Made by a program: the position numbers and the translations under genes. From contig JAGBCX010000079.1 in NCBI GenBank assembly GCA_017937805.1, positions 1-64,000 of the forward strand: 64,000 nucleotides of DNA, written 5' to 3'. The notes under the pieces are model-generated. The model saw only the letters and a list, made by a program, of their open reading frames with translations, was not told where the DNA came from and made no database searches. Numbering within the stretch: position 1 is the first letter of the stretch; each line of letters begins with the position of its first letter. Below are positions 33,569 to 41,530 of this stretch, one piece after another. Source of the DNA: Alistipes sp. (lineage in GTDB: Bacteria > Bacteroidota > Bacteroidia > Bacteroidales > Rikenellaceae).

Positions 33569-36024
33569 TGCGAGGTCTGCGATACATACTCATTGCACTA
33601 TTTCTGTTATGTTATAGAGGTCTCTCCGCGCAGGAGTTCGACCTCTATGATTTTAGATACTACAAGCGTTTCGAAACTGTAGAGGAGTTGCTTGCGCCTG
33701 AAGTTCAAGATTCGCTGCCTAAATCTAAATTTATAATAGACAGAGAATTTTCCACACATACTCTCGACTACAATTTCTCAGCCATACGCTTTGCAAGACG
33801 TGGTCAAGCAACATTTAGTCGCAAAACTCTCCTTAATAACATCGAAGTGCCATTTATCGGAAGCCAAACTATCCGCGCTTTGCAACTCGTTGAAAAACGC
33901 CATGCCAATCGGGTGATATTAGAGATAGATTCGCTCCGAGAAAGCCGTAGCTCTGTCGGTTTTTCATTCTCCTCTCGCAATATGCCATACACCGTTGCGT
34001 TTGCCACGACACATAAATTAAGTAAAGATTGGTCTTTGGCAACAAATCTCACAGCTCGCACAGGAAGGGATTTGCATATTGACGGAGTGTTTGGAAATTC
34101 ATTAGAGTTCAATGCCGTAGTCGCTAAAAGTTGGAACAACAAGCACAACTTATCTCTGGCCCTATTCGCCAAGCCATCAATGCGAAGTACGCGTCTTGCA
34201 TCAACACAAGAGGCGTTTCGTTTGACGGGCAATAATCTCTACAATCCTGCATGGGGTTATCAGAATGGCAAAGTGCGCAATGCTCGTATTCGTCGCGAGT
34301 TTCTCCCGACTACATTTATAGGCTACGAGGGTGAAATCAACAAACGCACAAAGTTGGATTTGGCAGTTGCGCTTGTGGCCGGCATCGAAAAATATAGTTC
34401 GCTCGATTGGTTTGACGCGCAAACCCCCGCTCCGGACAACTACCGCTATATGCCAAGCTACTTTTATGACGAAGATGATATTTTTCACTCTGTCGAAAGC
34501 GCATGGCTCAGTAATGATACTCGATACACGCAGATTGATTTCGATGGGCTTATCGCTACAAACCGCCTAAATAGTGACAAAGCCGTATATGCCATTTCCG
34601 ACCGAGTTAGTCGCACACTTCGCACCTCTCTGAGAGGTGGCATGACGACCTTATTCGACAAAAGCAGCATATCATACGGCCTTGATATCAGCATAGCGAA
34701 CTACCGATATTACAAGCAGATGCGCGACCTGCTCGGAGCAAATCACACCATCGACTTAGACTATTTCCTGCGCGATGACGACACCTTTGGCAACTTGTTG
34801 CAAAACAATATGGCAAGCCCAAATCGCTACATTCGTGAAGGCGACCGTTTTGGTTATGACTACGCCATTCGTTGTAATAATATCTCGGCATTTGCCACCT
34901 ATCGCTACTCCACCGAACGACTTGACCTCGATATTGCTGCAAAGGTCGGATATTGCGACATCTCGAGGCGCGGATTCTACCGCAAGGAGCTATTTGCAGA
35001 CAACTCGTTAGGGGTGTCGCGTCATCTGAAATTTTCTCCATACTCGTTACGTTTTAAAACCGACTATCTCATCGCGAACAATCACCTTATAAGTGCAACC
35101 ATAGCGACCGAGGCGACACCTTGCAACGAAGAGGACCTATTCTTGCAGAGTCAATACAATAATCGCATTATCGACAACCCGACAATGCGCACATCATACA
35201 ACGGAGAGGTGCGCTACACCTTTCAAAAGCCCAATTTTGCAATCAATACTACCCTATTTATCTCGGCCGAATTGAATGATACGCAAGTGCGCCACATATA
35301 TGATGACCTATTCAACGAGTATAGCGATGTTGTAATGAGTGGTATAAAAACCCTTTGCTATGGATTGGAGGTCGAAGCAGAGTATCGCTTTGCCGACCAT
35401 TTCACCACTACGGCAGCCCTCTCGTTGGGCAGATACAAATACGCAAGCAACTCACTCGTAACCATCTATAGCGATGCATCTAACACATTGTTAGCCGACC
35501 ATGTCGAGAGCCACATAAAAGGGCTTTCACTTGGAAATGCTCCGCAGGTTGCCGTAACGGCAGGATTATCGTATTATAACAAGGGTTGGTGGGCGACAAT
35601 AAGTGCCAATTATGCCGATTTGCGCTATATTGAGCCTTCGATGGTGATGCGTACCGAACGAGTTTTGGCAATGACGACCTCTCCTGAACAACGCAAAGCT
35701 CTTTGCAAGCAAGAGAAGATACGCGAAGCCTTCACACTTGACATCTCTCTGTCGAAAAGTCTATATTTGAATCGTTTGAATAAGAAGATTTACAGTACAA
35801 CTGCTGTACCACGTTTTGAGGATAGATATCCTCGAAGTAGATTTATCTTCCGTATTGGTGTTCGCAACCTACTCGGCTCGAACAACATTGTGTATAGCGC
35901 CTACGAGTCATCTCGCCTTTCACGACACAAACTCGCAGACGAATATATATACAATCGCCAAGCCTCGCGTTACATGTACGCCTATCCGCGAACATTCTAC
36001 GCCTCAGCAACTTTTGAGTTCTAA
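33568..36024 (+). CDS. Divergent TonB-dependent-receptor-like outer-membrane barrel
   Basis: An 818-residue exported protein (signal peptide about 1-21, ending GLSAQ). The barrel region aligns by eye with the TonB receptor at 14174-17203: both have STQEA, NLYNPAWGYQNGKVRNARIRR-like strands, and a YRYMPS/YRYLPS segment at equivalent places. The N-terminal carboxypeptidase-like domain is missing, and the plug is reduced to a short degenerate version (about 45-110). Transport by the usual TonB mechanism is therefore uncertain. The ATG overlaps the obg stop by one base, so it may be translationally coupled to obg, an unexpected partner. It ends in an aromatic strand (ATFEF). Confidence 0.8.
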   Translation: MRGLRYILIALFLLCYRGLSAQEFDLYDFRYYKRFETVEELLAPEVQDSLPKSKFIIDREFSTHTLDYNFSAIRFARRGQATFSRKTLLNNIEVPFIGSQTIRALQLVEKRHANRVILEIDSLRESRSSVGFSFSSRNMPYTVAFATTHKLSKDWSLATNLTARTGRDLHIDGVFGNSLEFNAVVAKSWNNKHNLSLALFAKPSMRSTRLASTQEAFRLTGNNLYNPAWGYQNGKVRNARIRREFLPTTFIGYEGEINKRTKLDLAVALVAGIEKYSSLDWFDAQTPAPDNYRYMPSYFYDEDDIFHSVESAWLSNDTRYTQIDFDGLIATNRLNSDKAVYAISDRVSRTLRTSLRGGMTTLFDKSSISYGLDISIANYRYYKQMRDLLGANHTIDLDYFLRDDDTFGNLLQNNMASPNRYIREGDRFGYDYAIRCNNISAFATYRYSTERLDLDIAAKVGYCDISRRGFYRKELFADNSLGVSRHLKFSPYSLRFKTDYLIANNHLISATIATEATPCNEEDLFLQSQYNNRIIDNPTMRTSYNGEVRYTFQKPNFAINTTLFISAELNDTQVRHIYDDLFNEYSDVVMSGIKTLCYGLEVEAEYRFADHFTTTAALSLGRYKYASNSLVTIYSDASNTLLADHVESHIKGLSLGNAPQVAVTAGLSYYNKGWWATISANYADLRYIEPSMVMRTERVLAMTTSPEQRKALCKQEKIREAFTLDISLSKSLYLNRLNKKIYSTTAVPRFEDRYPRSRFIFRIGVRNLLGSNNIVYSAYESSRLSRHKLADEYIYNRQASRYMYAYPRTFYASATFEF

Positions 36025-36029
36025 GTGAT

Positions 36030-36686
36030 TTAATTTTTATAGGAGAATCCGATTCCTTTATGGGTTTGGATATACTCTTCGCCTATTTTGCTGCGCAGAT
36101 GGCGAATATGAACATCGAGTGTACGAGAGCCGACCACAACCTCTGCACCCCAAACAGCATCAAAAATCTCTTCACGGGTAAATATTCGAGGCTCGGACAA
36201 GAGAAGTCTTAAAATCTCGAACTCCTTAACGGCCAAAGGCACCTCCATACCGTCAGAGATAAAGGCGTGTCGCTCCTCCACAAGACGAGAGGATTTTGGG
36301 AAGACTACGCGTTCTCCACTCTCTATTCTTTTGCATATCGCCCCAACTCGCGAGCATAGCACCTTCATGCTCACCGGCTTAGTGATATAATCATCTGCTC
36401 CGGCATTGTAACACTCAACAAGCGTCTCCTCCTCGCAAACGGCAGATAGAAATACTATCATTATCTTTGCAGTTGCCGGATTTGCCCTCAAAGCGCGACA
36501 CGCCTCACGACCGTCCATCTCAGGCATCATCATATCCATAAGGATAAGGTGTGGCTTAAACTCTACAGCCTTCGTTAGTGCCTCGTATCCATTTGTGGCA
36601 CAAGCAACCTCATAACCCTCTTTCACAAGGTTGTATTGCACAAACTCGCGGATATCAAGTTCGTCATCGACAATAAGTATTCGCAT
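36030..36686 (-). CDS. OmpR-family response regulator, orphan
   Basis: A 218-residue two-domain regulator. The receiver (about 1-120) has the acidic pair Asp7-Asp8, phospho-acceptor Asp51 in LILMDMMMPEMDG, and Lys103 in ITKPVS. The winged-helix output domain (about 130-218) contains EFEILRLLLSEP and SRTLDVHIRHLRSKIG. No histidine kinase gene is adjacent on either side, so its partner is elsewhere. It is convergent with the barrel gene, with only 5 bases between stop codons, and no terminator hairpin was seen there. Confidence 0.93.
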   Translation of the reverse strand: MRILIVDDELDIREFVQYNLVKEGYEVACATNGYEALTKAVEFKPHLILMDMMMPEMDGREACRALRANPATAKIMIVFLSAVCEEETLVECYNAGADDYITKPVSMKVLCSRVGAICKRIESGERVVFPKSSRLVEERHAFISDGMEVPLAVKEFEILRLLLSEPRIFTREEIFDAVWGAEVVVGSRTLDVHIRHLRSKIGEEYIQTHKGIGFSYKN

Positions 36687-36709
36687 AAGTTTCAGGTCGT
36701 TCTAAAATT

Positions 36710-36736
36710 AAGGCGCAATGGGAGCCATTGCGCCTT
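36710..36736 (-). terminator. Terminator after the 93-residue protein gene
   Basis: AAGGCGCAATGG pairs perfectly with CCATTGCGCCTT around a 3-base loop. T-rich sequence follows in both directions. It separates the small gene from the response regulator gene on the same strand. Confidence 0.82.
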
Positions 36737-36759
36737 TTCGCTTTGATTTTGTTGTCGGT

Positions 36760-37041
36760 TTAGTCGTGCAATGCGCTCAACTTCTCGAACAACTTGCCGT
36801 AGCCCTCTACCATCTCGTTGCGGAATGCAGCGTAGTACTTGCGCACGAGCGAAGCGTTCTTTGGCTCAACAGGGTTGTTGGCCTTGTGATACAACTCATT
36901 GCGAAGCTCAACGCCCTCCTGCATGATTGCAAAAATCTCCTGCTCCTTGTCCGGACGGAAATACATTGTCATGTCGCAATCGAACACCAACTCCTCAAGA
37001 CGATAGTCAATCTCTTTCTTCAAAAATCTTAAATTTGCCAT
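36760..37041 (-). CDS. Conserved hypothetical small helical protein
   Basis: A 93-residue soluble protein without signal peptide or membrane segment, rich in charged residues and predicted mostly helical (KKEIDYRLEELVFDCDMTMYF at the start). The pattern is reminiscent of a conserved Bacteroidales protein family of unknown function, but no domain is recognised. It is monocistronic, with its own -7 box (TATCTTTG, 37077-37084 minus strand) and a strong terminator. Both of these support it as a real expressed gene. Confidence 0.75.
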   Translation of the reverse strand: MANLRFLKKEIDYRLEELVFDCDMTMYFRPDKEQEIFAIMQEGVELRNELYHKANNPVEPKNASLVRKYYAAFRNEMVEGYGKLFEKLSALHD

Positions 37042-37076
37042 AATCTTATCCTTGTTTTTTTATTCGTTCGTAGGCA

Positions 37077-37084
37077 CAAAGATA
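37077..37084 (-). promoter_or_regulatory. -7 box of the 93-residue protein gene
   Basis: Minus-strand TATCTTTG, 35 bases before the start codon. Confidence 0.6.
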
Positions 37085-37142
37085 AGAAAAAAAGAATATG
37101 ATGCAAAGATTTTCAAACTTTTTTATCTTTTTTCACCGCTTT

Positions 37143-38021
37143 TTACCAATAAATAGCCTCGTAGCCGCCCTTAATGTTCTTTTTATCGGCCTTTCGAGCC
37201 TTGCGCTGATTACGTTTATTGGCCTTACTGTCGACATCATCATAAGCGCCATGCTTAGGAGTCGCGATAATAATACCCATCTCCTCCTCTACCACGACCT
37301 CTTCAGGTTGTTTCGGCTGTGAAGTCTGAACAGGCTTTGCCGGCTCCGTAGGAGTTACAATAGTCGTACGGGTTACAAACTCATCAACACCATAATCGAA
37401 CTCAATATCGGCATATCGCATCTGCGGTAAAATATGAGTGGTCAAATATCGCCACGACTCAGGCATCTTGCGCAAAGCCGCCTCCTTCTGTGGCTCAGTA
37501 TGCTTGGTTGATTTCAAAATTGCCAGCACCTGCTCCTTTTGCGGAATATCGGACTTTTCAACCACAGGTACACAATCGCTCCAATGGAAGGTCTTGTGAT
37601 CAGTGTCGATTTTCTGCTCAGGGTGATAGGTATTTACTGCGTAATGGTAGAGCGACTGCGCTCTTTTCGATGCAAGAGAGTCGTTCTCTTTGGCGTTACC
37701 GTCAGGCGAAGCATATCCCACAATGTGAATTGCCGAGATGTGCATCGTGGTATCTTTGGTTTGCGCCATAAAGTCCTTCAACTCCTCAATCTGTTGAGTG
37801 TTGTCCGAGTAAGCGGGCACAATATTCGACTTATTGATGGCGTAATGCACATCAAATTCGGCATGTTTGCCATCATTGTGGGGAATTTTGTAACGTGTGG
37901 TTATAACATTGCCACTACGTGTTTGAGATACAAGCACCGCATTTGCAGGGGCTTGATTGCTCTGGCCAACAGCCGCTACGGCTGTTCCCAAAGCCAACAT
38001 AGAGAGTAAAATCTTTTTCAT
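37143..38021 (-). CDS. Exported OmpA-like/DUF3868-type protein
   Basis: A 292-residue exported protein with a signal peptide (about 1-19). A beta-rich segment leads to an OmpA-like region: HISAIHIVGYASPDGNAKENDSLASKRAQSLYHY matches the G-x-A-S/D-x-x-G...N-x-x-L-x-x-x-R-A core that normally binds peptidoglycan. The C-terminal third has a proline/glutamate-rich linker and a very basic KANKRNQRKARKADKKN stretch before a short aromatic tail. This combination is typical of the OmpA-like proteins linked to fimbria or surface assembly in Bacteroidales. No fimbrial gene is adjacent, so the role stays open. Confidence 0.7.
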   Translation of the reverse strand: MKKILLSMLALGTAVAAVGQSNQAPANAVLVSQTRSGNVITTRYKIPHNDGKHAEFDVHYAINKSNIVPAYSDNTQQIEELKDFMAQTKDTTMHISAIHIVGYASPDGNAKENDSLASKRAQSLYHYAVNTYHPEQKIDTDHKTFHWSDCVPVVEKSDIPQKEQVLAILKSTKHTEPQKEAALRKMPESWRYLTTHILPQMRYADIEFDYGVDEFVTRTTIVTPTEPAKPVQTSQPKQPEEVVVEEEMGIIIATPKHGAYDDVDSKANKRNQRKARKADKKNIKGGYEAIYW

Positions 38022-38077
38022 TGCCTAATTGTTTTGGTTTGTAACCCAAACAGAACAACAATTAAGCCAAAGGCAAT

Positions 38078-38160
38078 TGAGAATTGAGAATTGAGAATTA
38101 TTCTTCAACTACTCACCCCTATTTCCTCACTCCTAACTACTCACTACTCACTCCTCTCTA
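38078..38160. repeat. Short tandem repeats of TTGAGAA and CTACTCA types
   Basis: About three TTGAGAATTGAGAATT-type units (38078-38100) and then many CTACTCACTACTCACTCC-like units (about 38107-38155) running up to the antiporter stop codon. The CTACTCA family recurs at 60189-60225. Confidence 0.7.
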
Positions 38161-39595
38161 CTCTCTTAATCTTATATCCCAATATTGCGACAAGTAGTGA
38201 CATCAGTGGGCTGATAAGGTTGAATAGGCAATATGGCAGATAGGTCAATGTTGCTACGCCAAGGACTGTTGATTGAGTCATTCCACAAGAGTTCCATGGT
38301 ACGAGCACAGAGGTTACCGTTGCCGTATCCTCAACCGAACGGCTCAACAAGCGAGCCTCTAATCCACGTTTTTCGTACAATTCGCGGAAAGTTTCGCCCG
38401 TGATTATAATAGATATGTATTGGTCTGCCGTAAGCAGATTGGCAAACACGCCCGTAGCAAGAGTTGATGCCACTATGCTTGCAGTGCGATACACGAATTT
38501 GGCAAACAACTGTGTCAAGGCTGCCAACATTCCACTGCCCGCCATTACTCCGCCAAAACACATTGCACACAGCACCAGCCAGATCGTATTGAGCATTCCC
38601 TGCATTCCGGAGGTTGCAACCAAATCATTTATCATGGCATTGCCTGTATCCAATGCGGTGGAGGTGGAGCAAGCTGTCATCAAAGCACGGAACACAGCAA
38701 ATTCTTCGCTACCGCCAATCGAACTGATAATCTCCGGTTGTGCTACAACCATTGCCACGCACGCCATAACGACCGACAGAAATAGTGTTACAAGTGCCGG
38801 AAGTCGCTTTGCAATAAGTATCATCGTGACGGCTGGTACAATCAATAGCCAAGCCGAAATATTGAAAGAATTTTGAAGCGTGTTGGCCAATTCGGCCATC
38901 TGCATCGAATCATCTACATTGTGCGACAAACTCACTACGAAGAATATGATTAGTGCAATAACAAATGAAGGTATCGTTGTGATTGTCATATACTTGATAT
39001 GTTCAAACAGCGGAACACGAACTGTCGATGATGCCAAAACCGTAGTATCCGATAATGCCGACACTTTGTCGCCAAAATATGCGCCCGAAATTATCGCACC
39101 CGCAACCCAACCTTCAGCATATCCTTGTGCTTCGCCTACACCCACCAACGCAACACCGATTGTTGCTATCGTGGTCCATGAACTACCTGTAACAATGGCA
39201 ACGACTGCACATATCAGACATGCTACGGCCAGAAATACACTTGGATGAATAATTTTCAGACCATAATACATCAATGTTGGCACTATTCCACTCAACATCC
39301 ATGTACTCGCGACTGCTCCGATAAGCAGCAAAATAATTATCGCAGAGGCTGAGGTGCGGATATTATTCACTATTGCCTTTTCGAGAGTACTCCACTTACA
39401 GCGACAAACCACAACCGCAATAAGTGCAGCGACTGACGATGCTACCAAGAGAGCTATTTGGCTACCACCTTCGATAGCATCAGCTCCAAAAGTTTTTATA
39501 ACGAGTGCCAAAATCGCAACAAGTACAGCCATCGGCACCAATGCTAACCATACCGACACTTCGCGTGCCTTAAAAAGTCTATTTCCTAATTTCAT
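38144..39595 (-). CDS. nhaC: NhaC-family Na+/H+ antiporter
   Basis: A 483-residue polytopic inner-membrane protein with about 11-12 helices. Family landmarks are the GSSWTTIATIGVALVGVG segment, SGAYFGDKVSALSDTTVLAS and, near the end, PWNSCGMTQSTVLGV. It exchanges sodium (or lithium) for protons, or possibly malate/lactate as in MleN relatives. The ATG at 39595 gives a normal N-terminus; a longer frame would run through the -7 box TATCTTTG (39600-39607, minus strand). With the box only 4 bases from the ATG, the transcript would be nearly leaderless. Confidence 0.9.
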   Translation of the reverse strand: MKLGNRLFKAREVSVWLALVPMAVLVAILALVIKTFGADAIEGGSQIALLVASSVAALIAVVVCRCKWSTLEKAIVNNIRTSASAIIILLLIGAVASTWMLSGIVPTLMYYGLKIIHPSVFLAVACLICAVVAIVTGSSWTTIATIGVALVGVGEAQGYAEGWVAGAIISGAYFGDKVSALSDTTVLASSTVRVPLFEHIKYMTITTIPSFVIALIIFFVVSLSHNVDDSMQMAELANTLQNSFNISAWLLIVPAVTMILIAKRLPALVTLFLSVVMACVAMVVAQPEIISSIGGSEEFAVFRALMTACSTSTALDTGNAMINDLVATSGMQGMLNTIWLVLCAMCFGGVMAGSGMLAALTQLFAKFVYRTASIVASTLATGVFANLLTADQYISIIITGETFRELYEKRGLEARLLSRSVEDTATVTSVLVPWNSCGMTQSTVLGVATLTYLPYCLFNLISPLMSLLVAILGYKIKRVERSE

Positions 39596-39599
39596 GCGG

Positions 39600-39607
39600 C
39601 AAAGATA
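39600..39607 (-). promoter_or_regulatory. -7 box directly before nhaC start
   Basis: Minus-strand TATCTTTG ends 4 bases before the ATG, which would place transcription start at or next to the start codon. Either the mRNA is leaderless or the match is accidental. Confidence 0.45.
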
Positions 39608-39661
39608 GAAATAATTCATCAAGTTTTCCCTTTTCCGCTTTTCGTTTTCAGTTTTATTTTG

Positions 39662-39694
39662 TACCTTTGTCGGGTTATACCATATAAGGTATAA
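39662..39694 (+). promoter_or_regulatory. -7 box and leader palindrome of DUF349 gene
   Basis: TACCTTTG at 39662-39669 is followed by TTATACC and GGTATAA (39675-39681 with 39688-39694) as an inverted repeat in the untranslated leader. It could be a small hairpin or an operator. Confidence 0.55.
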
Positions 39695-39720
39695 AGTGTA
39701 AAACTAAACAGAAGCATATT

Positions 39721-41508
39721 ATGGCTACCAAAACTACTATCGAAGTTCCTGTAGAGGAGCAGAATGTTATGACTGAGATTGAACAAACAGAGAACAAGGA
39801 GGCTGTCGCTACGCACGACATCATTCCGGCAGACAAGGAGGCAATCCTTGCCCAACTTGCCGAGAAGGTTACAGAGGTGCCTTCTGCCGAATTGCGTACC
39901 GAGGTCGAGGCGTTGAAGGTAGCATTCTATAAGTTGCATCGTGCCGACATGGAGGCTCGCCGTAAGGCATTCCTCGAAGAGAATGGCGCAGATGCGGAGT
40001 ATAAGCCACAGACTGATGAGGCTGAGGTTCGTTTCAAAGAGCTATACAATATCTATCGCACGAAGCGCGATGAGGCCACTGCCCTATCCGACAAGGAGAA
40101 GGAGGATAACTATCAGGCTAAACTCGCCATTATCGAGGAGTTGAAGGCATTAGTAGACTCGGAGGAGGCTCTCAACACCACCTTCGCGAAATTCCACGAG
40201 TTGCAGGCGCGTTGGCGCAGCATAGGACAAGTACCTCAAACAAAAGTTAGCGACTTGTACGAAACTTACAACCTCCATGTTGAGAATTTCTACGACTATG
40301 TAAAAATCAACAAGGAGTTGCGCGACCTCGATTGGAAGCGAAATTTGGAGGCAAAAACAGCCCTTTGCGAGCAGGCCGAGACTTTGACTGAAGCAACAGC
40401 TATCGTTGAGGCTTTCCACAAGTTGCAGAAGTTGCACGAGGAGTGGCGCGAGATTGGCCCCGTTTCAATAGAACACAAAGAGAGCTTATGGGAACGATTC
40501 AAAAACGCATCTACCACTATCAATCGTCGTCATCAAGAGCATTTCGAAAATATCAAGGCTGAGCAGGTGCGCAATTTCGAACGCAAATCTGCTCTGTGCG
40601 AGGAGATTGAGAAGATCGTTGCCGAGGCTCCGACTTCACATAAGGCTTGGAACAAGGCGAGCGAGCGCATACAAGCAATTCAGGCAGAGTGGCGTACCAT
40701 TGGTTTTGCTCCTAAGAAGGATAACAACAAAATCTACGATCGTTTCCGTGCCGCTTGCGATAAGTTCTTCGAGGTGAAGCATCTCTTCTACTCCGAGGCA
40801 AAGGACGATATGGCAAAGAACCTCGACATTAAGAATTCGCTTTGTGAGCGCGCTGAGGCTATTGCTGAGCGTGACGATTGGGCAAAAGCAACCGAGGAGT
40901 TGCTGGCATTGCAGGCAGAGTGGAAAAAGTCGGGAACCGTTGCTCGAAAGTACGCTGATGCCGTATGGAAGCGTTTCCGTACCGCTTGCGATAAATTCTT
41001 TGAGCGTAAATCGCAATTCTTCTCGTCACAAGACAACGAATATTCGGCAAATCTCTCGGCTAAGCAGTCGCTGTTGGAGGAGATGGCGCAAGCTGTTGTC
41101 AAGTCGTTTGACGATATCAAGGAGTTCCAACGCCGTTGGAGTGAGATAGGATTTGTACCTATCCGACACAAAGACGAGTTGCAAAAGCAGTACAAAGCTG
41201 CTCTCGACAGACTCTTTGCGACCATACGCAGTGCCGACCGCGAACAGCAGATTAACAAATTTAAGAACAAGGTATCTTCAATGCGCGAGGCTGGCGACAA
41301 GCGACTTCGCTCTGAGCGCGAGAAGTTGTACAATCGTGTAAAACAGCTCGAACAAGAGATTCAGACATTGGAGAACAACATTGGCTTCTTCGCCAAGTCG
41401 AAGGGTGCCGAGGCTATGATTGCTGCTGTGGAAGAGAAGATTAAGCGTGCTAAGCAAGATATGACAGATGCAATTGAGCGAGTAAAATTGATTGATTCAC
41501 AAGAGTAA
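39721..41508 (+). CDS. DUF349 repeat coiled-coil protein
   Basis: A 595-residue cytosolic protein, strongly helical, with about five tandem DUF349 repeats from residue about 150 to 520. Each repeat has a W-R/K-x-x-G (WRSIGQVP, WREIGPVS, WRTIGFAP, WKKSGTVA, WSEIGFVP) followed by a helix with F-x-x-x-x-x-x-F. The last 70 residues are a coiled coil. Function is not established in Bacteroidetes; gammaproteobacterial relatives are linked to competence-related or stress phenotypes. It lies 22 bases upstream of yidC and is probably cotranscribed. Confidence 0.88.
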   Translation: MATKTTIEVPVEEQNVMTEIEQTENKEAVATHDIIPADKEAILAQLAEKVTEVPSAELRTEVEALKVAFYKLHRADMEARRKAFLEENGADAEYKPQTDEAEVRFKELYNIYRTKRDEATALSDKEKEDNYQAKLAIIEELKALVDSEEALNTTFAKFHELQARWRSIGQVPQTKVSDLYETYNLHVENFYDYVKINKELRDLDWKRNLEAKTALCEQAETLTEATAIVEAFHKLQKLHEEWREIGPVSIEHKESLWERFKNASTTINRRHQEHFENIKAEQVRNFERKSALCEEIEKIVAEAPTSHKAWNKASERIQAIQAEWRTIGFAPKKDNNKIYDRFRAACDKFFEVKHLFYSEAKDDMAKNLDIKNSLCERAEAIAERDDWAKATEELLALQAEWKKSGTVARKYADAVWKRFRTACDKFFERKSQFFSSQDNEYSANLSAKQSLLEEMAQAVVKSFDDIKEFQRRWSEIGFVPIRHKDELQKQYKAALDRLFATIRSADREQQINKFKNKVSSMREAGDKRLRSEREKLYNRVKQLEQEIQTLENNIGFFAKSKGAEAMIAAVEEKIKRAKQDMTDAIERVKLIDSQE

Positions 41509-41530
41509 AAAGCATATTTATTTTTTAACG

